24,726 bases of DNA, taken from Clostridiales bacterium (lineage in GTDB: Bacteria > Bacillota > Clostridia > Christensenellales > CAG-138). A program made the translations under genes and the position numbers. Below are positions 4,694-14,600 of the stretch, piece after piece. Every line of letters starts with the position of its first letter. The stretch's first letter is position 1. The stretch is taken from contig WRCT01000007.1 in NCBI GenBank assembly GCA_009783775.1, positions 1 to 24,726 on the forward strand, in the 5' to 3' direction. A model generated the notes under the pieces. That model ran no database searches, was not told the DNA's origin, and was given only the letters and a program-made list of their open reading frames with translations.

Positions 4694-6109
4694 ATGAGTT
4701 GGCAAGATCTACAATGGCAGGAGTCCATGCGCATTCGCGTGAACATCAACGGCATGATGAGCGAGCAGATGGGGGAGTGGGGCCTTACAAAAGAAGAACT
4801 GCTGGCCCTGCCGCTCGAATCCGCCGCGCAAGGCATGATTGACAAGCGCGATCAGATGAAGTGGCGGGAGTTGCCCTATAACCAGGACGAGATCGTGGCG
4901 GATATTTTGGCCACCGCTGCGGAGATTCAGGCGCGCTTTGAAAATTTCGTGGTGCTGGGTATCGGCGGCAGTGCGCTGGGCCCCATCGCCGTGCACCAGG
5001 CCCTGCGCCACCTGCATTACAACGACCTGCCCGCCGAAAAACGCGGCGGTCCGCGTCTCTACATCGAGGACAATGTGGACCCCGAGCGCATGGCCGCGCT
5101 GCTTGACGTGATCGACGTGGAAAAGACCATGTTCAACGTCATCACCAAGTCCGGCTCCACCTCGGAGACCATGTCCCAGCTGCTGATCATCACCGACATT
5201 CTGCGCGGCAAACTGGGGCAGGACATCTCCTCGCACATCATAGCCACGACCGACAAAGAGAAGGGCAACCTGATCAAGATCGCGCGCCGCGAGGGCTGGA
5301 AAACTTTCTATGTGCCGGACGGCGTGGGCGGGCGGTTTTCACAGCTCTGTCCGGTGGGCCTGTTGGCTGCCGCCGTCTGCGGTATTGATATTCGGGATAT
5401 GCTCGCGGGCGCGGCCTATATGGACAAACTCTCCGCCGAACCCGACATCTTCAAAAACCCCGCTTATCTGCTGGCCGCCGTGCAGGTGGCCGCGATGGAA
5501 AAGGGCTGCAATATCCATGTGCTCATGCCCTACGCGGACAGCCTGCGCTTTTTCTCGGACTGGTACGCGCAGCTCTGGGCGGAGTCGCTGGGCAAGCAGT
5601 GGGACAACGACGGCAATCTGATCCACGCAGGACAGACGCCCGTCAAGGCCCTGGGCGTGACCGACCAGCACTCGCAGGTCCAGCTCTACACCGAGGGCCC
5701 CTTCGACAAGGTCGTCACCTTCCTGGGCGTGGAACGCTACCGCGTGACGACGCCGATCCCCGACGGCTATCTTGATATCCCCGACGTCTCCTTCCTCTGC
5801 GGGCACACGCAAAACGAGCTGATCGCTGCCGAGCAGCGGGCGACGGAGTACGCCATCGCCAAGAGCGGACACCTCATCAACACGATCACCCTGCCCGAGG
5901 TCAACGCCTTCACCGTCGGCCAGCTGCTATACCTGTTCGAGGTCATGACCGCCTTCGCGGGCGAACTATTGAATCTCAACGCCTTCGATCAGCCGGGCGT
6001 GGAAGAGGGCAAGAACGCGACCTATGCCCTGCTGGGCAAGCCGGGCTTTGACGAAAAGCGCGCCGAGCTGGAATCCGCGCCGCCCGATCTCGACCGTTAC
6101 ATAGTGTAA
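4694..6109 (+). CDS. pgi: Glucose-6-phosphate isomerase
   Basis: This 471-residue cytoplasmic enzyme of glycolysis interconverts glucose 6-phosphate and fructose 6-phosphate. Visible family motifs, in order, are VLGIGGSALGP, the phosphate-binding KSGSTSETMSQ, GVGGRFSQLCPVGLL (PGI signature), WAESLGKQW with the catalytic Glu, DQHSQVQLYTEGP with the catalytic His, and the C-terminal FDQPGVEEGK with the catalytic Lys. Length is near the usual 440-470 for the short bacterial type. AGGAG (4681-4685) stands 8 bp before the ATG. It follows the small HTH gene by 25 bp. A heptamer array starts 5 bp after its stop codon. Confidence 0.97.
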   Translation: MSWQDLQWQESMRIRVNINGMMSEQMGEWGLTKEELLALPLESAAQGMIDKRDQMKWRELPYNQDEIVADILATAAEIQARFENFVVLGIGGSALGPIAVHQALRHLHYNDLPAEKRGGPRLYIEDNVDPERMAALLDVIDVEKTMFNVITKSGSTSETMSQLLIITDILRGKLGQDISSHIIATTDKEKGNLIKIARREGWKTFYVPDGVGGRFSQLCPVGLLAAAVCGIDIRDMLAGAAYMDKLSAEPDIFKNPAYLLAAVQVAAMEKGCNIHVLMPYADSLRFFSDWYAQLWAESLGKQWDNDGNLIHAGQTPVKALGVTDQHSQVQLYTEGPFDKVVTFLGVERYRVTTPIPDGYLDIPDVSFLCGHTQNELIAAEQRATEYAIAKSGHLINTITLPEVNAFTVGQLLYLFEVMTAFAGELLNLNAFDQPGVEEGKNATYALLGKPGFDEKRAELESAPPDLDRYIV

Positions 6110-6114
6110 TTCAA

Positions 6115-6142
6115 GAGGAAAGAGGAAAGTGGAAAGTGGAAA
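6115..6142 (+). repeat. Heptamer array, 4 units GRGGAAA/GTGGAAA
   Basis: Units GAGGAAA (6115-6121), GAGGAAA (6122-6128), GTGGAAA (6129-6135) and GTGGAAA (6136-6142), then a decayed unit. It begins 5 bp after the pgi stop. Confidence 0.85.
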
Positions 6143-6179
6143 GTTAAGGAGGGTTTTCTCCGAAAACCTTTTCATTTGA

Positions 6180-6202
6180 AAGAAAACACGTTGGGTTTTC
6201 TT
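6180..6202. terminator. Weak AT-rich hairpin between pgi and rodA
   Basis: AAGAAAAC (6180-6187) pairs with GTTTTCTT (6195-6202) around a 7-base loop. A smaller hairpin, GGTTTTC/GAAAACC, precedes it. There is no clear T-tract on the plus strand, so termination here is only possible. Confidence 0.3.
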
Positions 6203-6238
6203 CCTTCGCTCCACTCTTAACACTAACCTGAGGTACCT

Positions 6239-7396
6239 ATGCCCAAAAACCGCGCCAAGATAGACATTCTCTCAACCGTCATTGTGGTGGCGCTGCTTTT
6301 GTTCGGTCTGCTGATCTTGCTCAACATCTTCGCGGACCGCTTTGACGGCACGGAGACGACCTTCGCGAAGTTCTGGGACCGCTTAAACTTCGAGTATTTC
6401 AACCGGCAGCTGGGCAATATCTTGCTTTCGCTGGTTGTCGCCATTCCCATCGCCACATTAAACTACACCAGATACAAGCCCTTTCTGAAAGGCGTTTACT
6501 TCGGCGCCTGCCTGCTGCTGGCGCTGGTTCTTTTGATCGGCGAGAACACGCGCGGCATGGTCGGCTGGTTTACGCTGGGCACGCGCACGTTTCAGCCCTC
6601 CGAGATCGCCAAAATCGCCTTGATCGGCATTCTCTCCAAATCGGCGGCCCAGGCGGTGGAAAAACGCGGCAAGCTCGTCCGTTTTGGCGACTTTCTCAAG
6701 CTCCTGCTGTATTTTCTGTTGCCCTTTGTGCTGGTGCTGTTGCAGCCCGACCTCGGTACCGCAGTGGTCTATGTCGTCATCTTTGCCGCCATTTTGTTTG
6801 CCGCGCAGATCGACTGGAAGTATATTTTAGGCGGCGGCATTCTCGCGGTGGCAGGCGCGCCCTTTATTTACATGGTCTTAAGCCCCGCGCAAAAGGCGCG
6901 CATTCTGGTCTTTCTCGACCCCACGCTGGACCTGTTGGGCGACGGCCACAATGTCGCGCGCGCCAAGGAAATCATCGCCTCGGGCGGCATTTGGGGCAAG
7001 GGCCTGTTCCAGCCCGGCACGCTGTCCCAAACGGGTTATGTGCCGGAGCGCCATACGGACTTTATCTTCACAGGCATTGTGGAGGCGGTCGGCCTGGTCG
7101 GCGGCCTGGCGGTGATCGCCGCCTTCTTCGTCCTGCTGATCCGCTGGATACTGATCGCGCGCAACGTAAAGGACCCCTTCGGCCGCTGTATGATTGTCGG
7201 CTGCGTCACATTGCTGGGCACGCATATCTTCGAGAACATCGGCATGAGCCTGGGCGTCATGCCCGTCACGGGTATCCCGCTGCCTTTCATCAGCTACGGC
7301 GGCTCCAATATGTTGGCCAGCCTGCTTGCGGCCGGTATTGTAATGAGCGTATACCGCAACACCGGTGGGCAGTATGCAGTGGGCAGTGGGCAGTAA
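6239..7396 (+). CDS. rodA: RodA, SEDS peptidoglycan glycosyltransferase
   Basis: This 385-residue polytopic membrane protein has about ten hydrophobic segments. SEDS motifs are clear: FQPSEIAKI, LLQPDLGTAVVY, GLFQPGTLSQTGYVPERHTDFIF and MPVTGIPLPFISYGGSNM. The VPERHTDFIF loop is typical of RodA rather than FtsW. RodA polymerises lipid II glycan strands in the elongasome, working with a class B PBP. The GAGGT at 6230-6234 lies 4 bp before the ATG. The last ten residues (GGQYAVGSGQ) are encoded by a GGGCAGT heptamer array that also supplies the stop codon, so the natural C-terminus may have been altered by repeat expansion. The next gene starts 1 bp after the stop. Confidence 0.95.
   Translation: MPKNRAKIDILSTVIVVALLLFGLLILLNIFADRFDGTETTFAKFWDRLNFEYFNRQLGNILLSLVVAIPIATLNYTRYKPFLKGVYFGACLLLALVLLIGENTRGMVGWFTLGTRTFQPSEIAKIALIGILSKSAAQAVEKRGKLVRFGDFLKLLLYFLLPFVLVLLQPDLGTAVVYVVIFAAILFAAQIDWKYILGGGILAVAGAPFIYMVLSPAQKARILVFLDPTLDLLGDGHNVARAKEIIASGGIWGKGLFQPGTLSQTGYVPERHTDFIFTGIVEAVGLVGGLAVIAAFFVLLIRWILIARNVKDPFGRCMIVGCVTLLGTHIFENIGMSLGVMPVTGIPLPFISYGGSNMLASLLAAGIVMSVYRNTGGQYAVGSGQ
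7367..7394 (+). repeat. Heptamer array GGGCAGT, 4 units, inside the 3' end of rodA
   Basis: Units GGGCAGT (7367-7373), ATGCAGT (7374-7380), GGGCAGT (7381-7387) and GGGCAGT (7388-7394). The final T begins the rodA stop codon TAA. Confidence 0.9.
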
Positions 7397-7397
7397 A

Positions 7398-8351
7398 ATG
7401 GAGCTGCGTTTTCTCACCCACGACGATATCCCGCAAGCTGCCGCGCTTTGGCAGGAGCGGTTCGGGGATTCCGACGCCTTCATTGCATGGTTCTTTGAGA
7501 ATCGTTTTCTTCCGGAACATTCTTTTGGTTTGTTTGAGAAGGACGAACTCATTACAATGGCCTATGGCACGCCTGTTTCCATGCGAATGCGGCATACAAT
7601 TGTGCCCGCTATGTTAATCTCCGGTGTGGCGACGCGAGTCGGCTGGGAGCGACAAGGCCTTATGCGGCGTGTGATGGAAACCATGCTGGACCATGCGTGC
7701 GAGATCGGCTGTGTCGCGGCCCTGCTCAAACCCGCCGTGCAGGGCACCTATGACGCGCTGGGCTTTGCCGCCTGCTCGGAGAACAAAATCTGGCAGGGCA
7801 GGGCGGAGGGGGAGCCCACACTGCCCGCCGTGAATATGTGGCGAGAGCAAGCCCCCGCCCTACTGGCGTGTTATCAGAGAATCATGCGCGCGTATTCCAC
7901 AAGCATCGTGCGGGACGAAACCGCCTTTGCCCGCAAACTTGCGGAGAATGCCTCAGACGACGGACATATAATAACCGTAGGGGCGACCCTTGGTCGTCCG
8001 TCAGGTTACGCCCTCTGCCATATGACTGGCGACGACTGCCAAATCACCGAGCTGGTCGCGGACGAGGCGGGCGCAACCGCCATTCTGCAACACCTCAGTG
8101 CGCGCTGTACCGGACAGCTCACGGCCAAACTTTTGCCTACAGAAACCATGCCCGGCGAACTTCAGCCGCAAAACGCGCTGACGATTGTGAACGTACCCGC
8201 CGCGTTGGACGCTATTTTGGGAGATAATCCGGCTGCAAAGGCCGCCGTCCGATCCCTGCCCATCGGCCGACTTTCTCAGATTCTATGCGGCTTTGCGCCG
8301 CTGCCCAATTTTCTGCCCGCCGTGCCCTGTTGTTGTATGGACGAGTATTAG
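7398..8351 (+). CDS. Eis-like GNAT N-acetyltransferase
   Basis: This 317-residue protein has an N-terminal GNAT domain (about 1-130) with the acetyl-CoA binding stretch SGVATRVGWERQGLMRRVMETML, like the RxRGL-x-R-LM motif of Eis-type enzymes. The second half has a degenerate GNAT/SCP2-like layout ending in PNFLPAVPCCCMDEY, similar to the Eis C-terminal end. Eis-family enzymes acetylate amines, but the substrate here is unknown. The ATG at 7398 lies 1 bp after the rodA stop, so translation is probably coupled; an upstream in-frame ATG at 7365 lies inside rodA and its heptamers. Two palindromic repeats are read in frame, giving residues about W148-A157 and V194-P201, which may be insertions into the protein. 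Confidence 0.75.
   Translation: MELRFLTHDDIPQAAALWQERFGDSDAFIAWFFENRFLPEHSFGLFEKDELITMAYGTPVSMRMRHTIVPAMLISGVATRVGWERQGLMRRVMETMLDHACEIGCVAALLKPAVQGTYDALGFAACSENKIWQGRAEGEPTLPAVNMWREQAPALLACYQRIMRAYSTSIVRDETAFARKLAENASDDGHIITVGATLGRPSGYALCHMTGDDCQITELVADEAGATAILQHLSARCTGQLTAKLLPTETMPGELQPQNALTIVNVPAALDAILGDNPAAKAAVRSLPIGRLSQILCGFAPLPNFLPAVPCCCMDEY
7840..7866 (+). repeat. REP-like palindrome inside the acetyltransferase gene
   Basis: The imperfect palindrome GGCGAGAGCAAGCCCCCGCC (7840-7859) runs into CTACTGG. The 18-bp stretch AAGCCCCCGCCCTACTGG (7849-7866) is identical to 2329-2346 in the intergenic composite element. In frame it encodes part of WREQAPALLA. Confidence 0.8.
7977..8000 (+). 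repeat. Second palindromic repeat inside the acetyltransferase gene
   Basis: GGGCGACC (7981-7988) pairs with GGTCGTCC (7992-7999) apart from one wobble, closing a short loop. The 'aggggcgaccCTTggtcgccc' layout resembles dispersed intergenic palindromes commonly seen in bacterial genomes (from memory, not searched). In frame it encodes VGATLGRP. Confidence 0.6.
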
Positions 8352-8373
8352 CGATTGACCCCTCGTTGTCATT

Positions 8374-8482
8374 GGAACCCCTGATTAAATCGTTCGCCGT
8401 GTAGATTGGCTATCAGAATAGTCCCAACATAGGAGTTTTTGGCAGGCCGACTGTTCCCCCTCACGATTTAATCAGTGGGCCC
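8374..8482. mobile_element. MITE-like element, 109 bp
   Basis: The left end GGAACCCCTGATTAAATCGT (8374-8393) and the reverse complement of the right end (8463-8482) match at 17 of 20 positions, with 13 bp perfect (CTGATTAAATCGT). CATT flanks it on both sides (8370-8373 and 8483-8486), as expected for a 4-bp target duplication. It has no coding capacity. It sits in the 300-bp spacer between the acetyltransferase and the giant gene. The family of the mobilising transposase is not known. Confidence 0.7.
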
Positions 8483-8483
8483 C

Positions 8484-8504
8484 ATTCTGAGCGACGCGAA
8501 GAAT
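8484..8504. repeat. REP-like palindrome next to the MITE
   Basis: The ends ATTCT (8484-8488) and AGAAT (8500-8504) flank GAGCGACGCGA. The GTCATT-CTGAGCG-AGAATCC layout is a familiar dispersed bacterial intergenic repeat (from memory). The missing left part, GTCATT, is found at 8368-8373 on the other side of the MITE, suggesting that this repeat was the target of insertion. Confidence 0.5.
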
Positions 8505-8556
8505 CCAAATCGACTGGCGAACTTTCGTACGCCAAATATCACAATGACGCAATAAT

Positions 8557-8570
8557 TTTACAATTGTAAA
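8557..8570. promoter_or_regulatory. 14-bp perfect palindrome upstream of the giant-gene promoter
   Basis: TTTACAATTGTAAA (8557-8570) is a perfect palindrome ending 12 bp before the -35 box. It could be an operator for a dimeric regulator, which is unproven. Confidence 0.4.
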
Positions 8571-8582
8571 CACAAAAAGTAT

Positions 8583-8611
8583 TTGAAATCATATTTTATA
8601 TATGGTACAAT
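8583..8611 (+). promoter_or_regulatory. Sigma-A promoter of the giant secreted-protein gene
   Basis: TTGAAA (8583-8588) and TACAAT (8606-8611) are separated by 17 bp in a very AT-rich stretch. A second TATAAT lies at 8614-8619. The leader is about 35 bases and carries GAGGTG (8638-8643), 8 bp before the ATG. Confidence 0.75.
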
Positions 8612-8651
8612 ATTATAATGTAAAATCCCATGATTATGAGGTGCGATATTT

Positions 8652-11600
8652 ATGAGTATGCGTAAAAAAACAATTGCCTGGTTGTTGGCCCTGATCCTGC
8701 TGGCCGCCTTCGTTCCGGCGCAGCTGAGTTTCGCCGCCACGCCACCCTTGGGCCAGACCGGCACCGGTGAGGGCGTCTACATTGTGGAGTATTACGGCCA
8801 CGGCAACAGCACCTCGGCCAACGCCTACAAAAACGGCTATATTCTGCTATACAACAGCTCGTCTGTTAAGGTGGATTTCAATAACACTTGGTCCATTCAG
8901 TATATGGCGGCAACAGCGGTTGCCGCGACTGCGCCCAATACGGTCCTTTTGCCCGGCTCCATTGAAGCGGGCGGCTACTATTTGATTACAACGAGCGAAG
9001 GCACCAACCCGCCGCGCGAACTGCCTCTGGTCTCCGGCGTGGATATCCCCGGCACCTCCTGCACCATCAGTGTTCAGTCCGGTACGACCGGACTCAAAAT
9101 TGCGCTGGTCAAGAGCGCGGCATCGCTTACCGCTCTCACAAACACCAATATACTGACAAACGCGAATATTGTTGACTTTGTCGGAAATACCCAGACAAGC
9201 GGCGCCGGCATCCTGCACCTCGGCAGCGGTCAAGCCCCCACAGGCACGGCAACACAGCCGGTCACACGTGTACAAACAGCCGGTGTCTTTTCAACCGAAT
9301 GGGATAACGGCCTTGACTGGACAACACCCGGTTCGGGAGCCTATCCCGTTCTCCATGAGCTTGCGCTGTTATACGGCAAGGTTGACGGCAATATAGCCAC
9401 CTGGAACTTCAAGAGCGGGTTTGCCCTTACGGATCCCGGCGAGTCCTTGAATATCAATCAAAATCGGCCAATCAGCTTGGAAGCGCCTCGCTCCGGGTCG
9501 GTCATGGGAGGCAGCAGCAATCCCAGATACGGCGGCACCGGCTGGCACTATGAGGGCAAGACCACGGACGCCGACAAAGGATTCTATTTCTCCTTCTACA
9601 CCACCGGTTACAAGCAAATCGCCATCTCCTTTGAGGCTGAAAATTCCCCCACGGGTCCCAGATATCTGCAGGCGCAGGTAAAGGTCGGCGGAACTTGGAC
9701 GGACGTTCCCGGGGCCCTGCTTGATGTCTGTGACGCGAATGGCAGCGTGCTGACCAAGACCATGATCAATCTGCCGTCGGCTTGGAATAGCGGTGTACCC
9801 GTCGAGATGCGTATCATCCGCGTGGCAACTGCGGCCAGAGACGGCAGGACCATTCCTGCCGGCGGCTCCTGTTACATTAAAGACCTGAAGATTACCGGTC
9901 GAAAAATGTGGCCGCTCGAAGTGCTTGGCGCCGCGCCGGGCGTGATTACAGCGGACCTGGATCCCCTGGACGGCCCGGTGCCGCAGGGCACGCAGGTGAC
10001 GCTGACCTGCTCCACGCCGGCCGCAAAGATTTGCTATAAGGTCGGGCCGCGCGATTATGTGATCGCGGATAACCCTGTCACGCTGACCCTCTATAACAAC
10101 ATGACAATTACCGCCCACGGGTTTATCGAGGGCAACGGAAATTACAACGGCGATACCGCCAGGTTCCAATACACCATCGACAATGTGACGGAGCCGCCGA
10201 CCTGGACCCCCAACGGCACAGGCCCCGTGGTGATTGAAGAGGTCTACGGCCACGGCGGAAACAAGGGCTCGGTATACTTAAATCCCTTTGTCGTGCTCCG
10301 CAATATCTCCGATTCGCCGGTCAACTTGAGCGGCTGGTCGCTTATGGTCGCCAGCTCCAAGGGCACATTCACAAGCACGGCGAGCAATTGCTACACCTTC
10401 GGCGGCGTGACCATTCGACCCAACGGCTATTTGCTCGTGCGCCTCAAGCATACCGGCGGTGTGGAACAACAGCTCGGAACCTTTGAATTGGAAGACTTTG
10501 ATGTCAACGCGGAAAATGTGACAATCGGCAGCGGCAGCGGCAAAGTCGCGCTGGTCAAAAACGCTTCTACTTGCAGCGGCTCCAACGATCCGAACCTGGT
10601 CGATTTGGTGGGATGGGGCGGCGCCAACGATTATTTGGGCAACGGCACGGCGCCCGGCACCTCACGCGATACCAACGGCAAAATCGCCAACAACGATGTA
10701 ACGAACGGGATCATGCGCGCCAAATCTGCCATTGGCGACGGCGAAATAGACCTTTACAGCGGCTCCTATACGGGCGACAACGCAGAGGACTTCATCTTCA
10801 CCTGGCCCAAGCCGCGCAATAAATATTCCGCGGGCAGTCCGGCGGAAGAAGTTCTGCCCGTCACCTGCGCGCAGGGTAATGTTCTGATGACGGGTACGTC
10901 ACTGGTGCTTGACTGTGAAACGCCGGATGTGGAGATTTGGTATAGCGTCAACACCAACCTGAACAACGCCCATGCCTTCGGTCCCTATCAGCTGTATACG
11001 GGCCCGATCAATACAGCAGCTTGGGGCGGCGTGAGCATTCGCGCCTATGCCAGCAAAGAGATTGGCGGCAACGAGATCCGCAGCGAGCGTATGCAGCGCA
11101 GTTTCGCGTTCGTCGCGCCGGGCGGCACCTATTCTGTCTGGCACGCGCGCTGGCTGATCGGGCATACGGTAACGGTGGAGGGCGTTGTCACCTTTATCGA
11201 GTCCAACGCCAACGGCTCCGTCATTACCTTTACCATGCAGGACGAGACGGAACTCCGCTGTACCGGGAGCTGTTCTTGTACCTGCCACTCGCGTAATTTC
11301 GATTATCAGGACAGCTGCGGCTGCACGTGCACGACCTGTGCCGTTCTCGGCTGCGTTGTCACGCCCGCTGCGGGCATTTCCGTCACCGGCCCGGCAAAGG
11401 ACTTTGAAGGGATTGCCGTGGGCAAGAAACTCAAAGTGACGGGCGAACGCGTCAATGTGCGCGGTTTGGAGCAGATCCAAAAAGCAAAGATGATCGGCAC
11501 GTCTACGCTGGTCGGCATGCCGGAGCCCATTGTCGCGACGGCGTCGGAGTTGGTCAATCCCGACACGGCGGAGGCGCTCGAATCCATGTATGTTCAGGTT

Positions 11601-14600
11601 AAAAACGCGCGCATGGACACCATTCGCTACGACCCGGGTTACGGTGGCACGCCGCCGGCTACGGGCATTATCGACAATACGGGCGCGGTAAACATTCACT
11701 ATATTCCGATTCTGGATACGGATAAGGTCGACAAGGGCGATATCGTAAACGTCCTGGGTGTGCTCTCGCAGTACGCGTCGGACCGCGTTGTCCTGCGTGA
11801 CGGTTATTTCCTGCGCGTCTACGAGGCGGACTGGATTACACGCGTGGAGCGTCCGGTCGTCCCACTCAACGAATGGACGTTGGCCGCCTGGAACCAGGGC
11901 GCCGGCAAGGGCAAGCAAATGCTGGCCAGCGACGGCGAGTACAGCTGGTGCTCCGTCGTGACCAACGGCGACGCGAAGGGAGCTTCCTACGAGTTTAAGG
12001 CGAGCAAATCATCCATCGTATCCGACAACTGGGACAAGGCGGGCCGCTATGTCCAGTTCGAGCTTTGCACGAAGGGCTTCACCGACATCAAGCTCTCCGC
12101 CATGCTGCGCTCCTCCGGCGCGGGTCCGCGCAATTTCTATATGCAATACTCTCTAAACGGCGTGGACTTCTTCGAGATTCCCGAGAGCGTATTCGAACTC
12201 AACTACAACGCGTTAAACGACGTGCTCATGCAGCGGCTCTACCGCTTTGAACTGCCGGAGATTATGCAGGATCAGGATGTCGTATTCCTGCGCTGGGTCC
12301 TGGCCGACGGCAACCGCGCGGACGGCACGGGCAAGATCGCGTCGGGCGGCAACTTCAACTTCACCGGCGTGAAGTTCACCGGCATGGAAAAAGTCGGTCT
12401 GACTGTCGAGGCGACCCCGCCGGCGAGCGCCGTGCCGCTTGACCAATTGGTTACGCTCGCGGCGATCCAAAAAGCGCCTTTTACGGCGGATAAAATCTAC
12501 TACCGCCAATACATTGCGCCGGAGGGTGAGGATGTGGATCCCATCCACCGCGGCAAGGACGACTTTATCGAGTATACCGGCGCGCCCATCGTGCTGGACA
12601 ATCTGCCCTATGTGCTGCAGGCCTATGTGTCCGGCACGGACGGCGGCGGGTTCCCTGTCGATGGCCGTATCTGCACCTTCTACTACGAACAGGCCAAGTG
12701 CGGCGCGGTGCGCTCCACCTCCTATTCGGGCGCGCTGCGGGCCAACAGAGATGTCACTCTGTCCAGTGTTACCGAGGGCGCGACCATTCACGCGACAGTT
12801 ATCCGCAACTACGGTATGCCTAACGAAAGCGCGCCGGAGCTGCTCACGGGAGAAGGAAAGCTGACCTTGCGTTTTGCGGAGGAGGAATTCCCTGTTCAGG
12901 TTGTGGCGCAAGCAACGAAAGATAAGTACCTGCCGAGCGAAGTGCTGACCCTCGACTTTACCCTGCGCGTAACCGGCGGCGAGAAACACTACTTCGGCCA
13001 GATCCACAGCCATACCGCCCTGTCGGACGGCACCGGCTCGATTGAGGACGCCTTCAATTACGCGAAGAACACGGCCAAGCAGATCGACTTTTTGATCGTG
13101 ACCGACCACAGCCATTACTTTGACACCAGCGCCAACCTTGGCACGCTGGACGGGAAGAACACGGGCGCGCCCTTCTCCTATATGAACAGCGAGAATGAAC
13201 TGGTAACGACCACCAAGTGGGATTACGCGCACGCGGCGGCGAAGGCGGCCACCGAATCGAGCTATGTGCCGGCAGTCGGAACAACGCCCGGTCACTATAC
13301 CTTTGTTGCCGATTACGGCTATGAAATGACCTGGGCCGGACAGTACGGCCATATCAACACCTACGCGACAGAGGGGTTCCTCTCCCGAAACGACCCGAAA
13401 TATACCATCTCGGGCGGACAGGGCCTGCGCAACTACTATAATTCGCTGGCCGAATTCCCGCAGTCCATCTCCATGTTCAACCACCCGGGCAGCACCTTCG
13501 GCACTTTCGACGACTTTGCCTACTATACGGAAACCTATGACGAGGTGATGCAGTTGATCGAAGTCGGCAACGGCGCGGGCGCGGTACGCAGCAGCGCGCA
13601 CTGGCCCAGCTATGACCAATACACCCGCGCACTGGATAAGGGCTGGCATTTGGCACCCGCCAACAACCAGGACAATCACCAGGGCAAGTGGGGCGACGCC
13701 AACACGGCGCGCAACGTCATCTGGACCAACGACTTCACCAAGAACGGCGTCCTGCAGGCCATGCGCGAACGCTGTTTCTACGCGACCGAGGATAATAATC
13801 TCGAGATCACCTACACCATCAACGGCGAACCGATGGGAACCATCTTCGACTCCAAACCGGAAGGAACCTTAAAGTTCCATGTAACCGTGTACGATCCGGA
13901 TCCGGCGGACCGCAATTTCAAAATGTCGGTCATCGCAAACAACGGCAGAGAGGTTTACTCCAGGTCGGGCGTTGTGCCGCCGTCTACCGACAGAACGCCG
14001 GCGGTGTTCGAGTTCGAATTGCCGTCGACCTATTCCTACTACTACGTCCGCATCGACCAGGCCGACAACGACATTGCGGTCACCGCGCCGATCTGGGTCG
14101 GCAAAGTCTTAAAGATCGACGCCTCTCTGACCACAACGACCAAGCTGCCTGTGGTAGGCGAGAACATGAACCTTAAGACAGTGATCTCAAACAACGAGCC
14201 GCAGAACTTCATCGCGACCAGAATCTCCTACTATGTGAACGGCACGCAGATTCAGTCGACACCTGTCTCCTGGACCATCTCGCCGAACGGCGGCAGCAGA
14301 GAGGACAACATAGTCTACAAGCCGACCTACTCCGGCAAGCTGGAACTCAAAGTGATCGTGGAGGGCAGGATGCAGGACGGCACGGCCTGCGAGGCCTCGG
14401 GCATTCTGCTTGTCAACGCGTTAGATCCCGCCGATGTCTTAAACGTCGCGCTGGACGCCTCGCACAGCAACTACTATGTCACGGGCGCGAACGCGAATAA
14501 ATACAAGCAGCTGGAACGGCTTGTCGATAACTTCAACGGTCGTTTAACGCTGATCACAGGCGGTATCACGGAGGCCAAGCTGGCCGGCATCAATCTGCTG

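Noticed and set aside
6110..6238. Separate promoter for rodA in the pgi-rodA gap
   Set aside because: No convincing -35/-10 pair was seen; only heptamers and AT-rich hairpins.
8394..8462. Structured RNA or riboswitch in the 300-bp spacer before the giant gene
   Set aside because: The pairing is confined to the 20-bp ends of a flanked element and the interior has no conserved RNA fold. The MITE explanation with a CATT duplication is simpler, and the element lies upstream of the promoter.
12213..13679. 488-codon open frame on the minus strand inside the giant gene
   Set aside because: It lies antisense to well-conserved PHP and chitobiase-like domains, has no family motif, and is expected as a shadow of GC-rich codon use.
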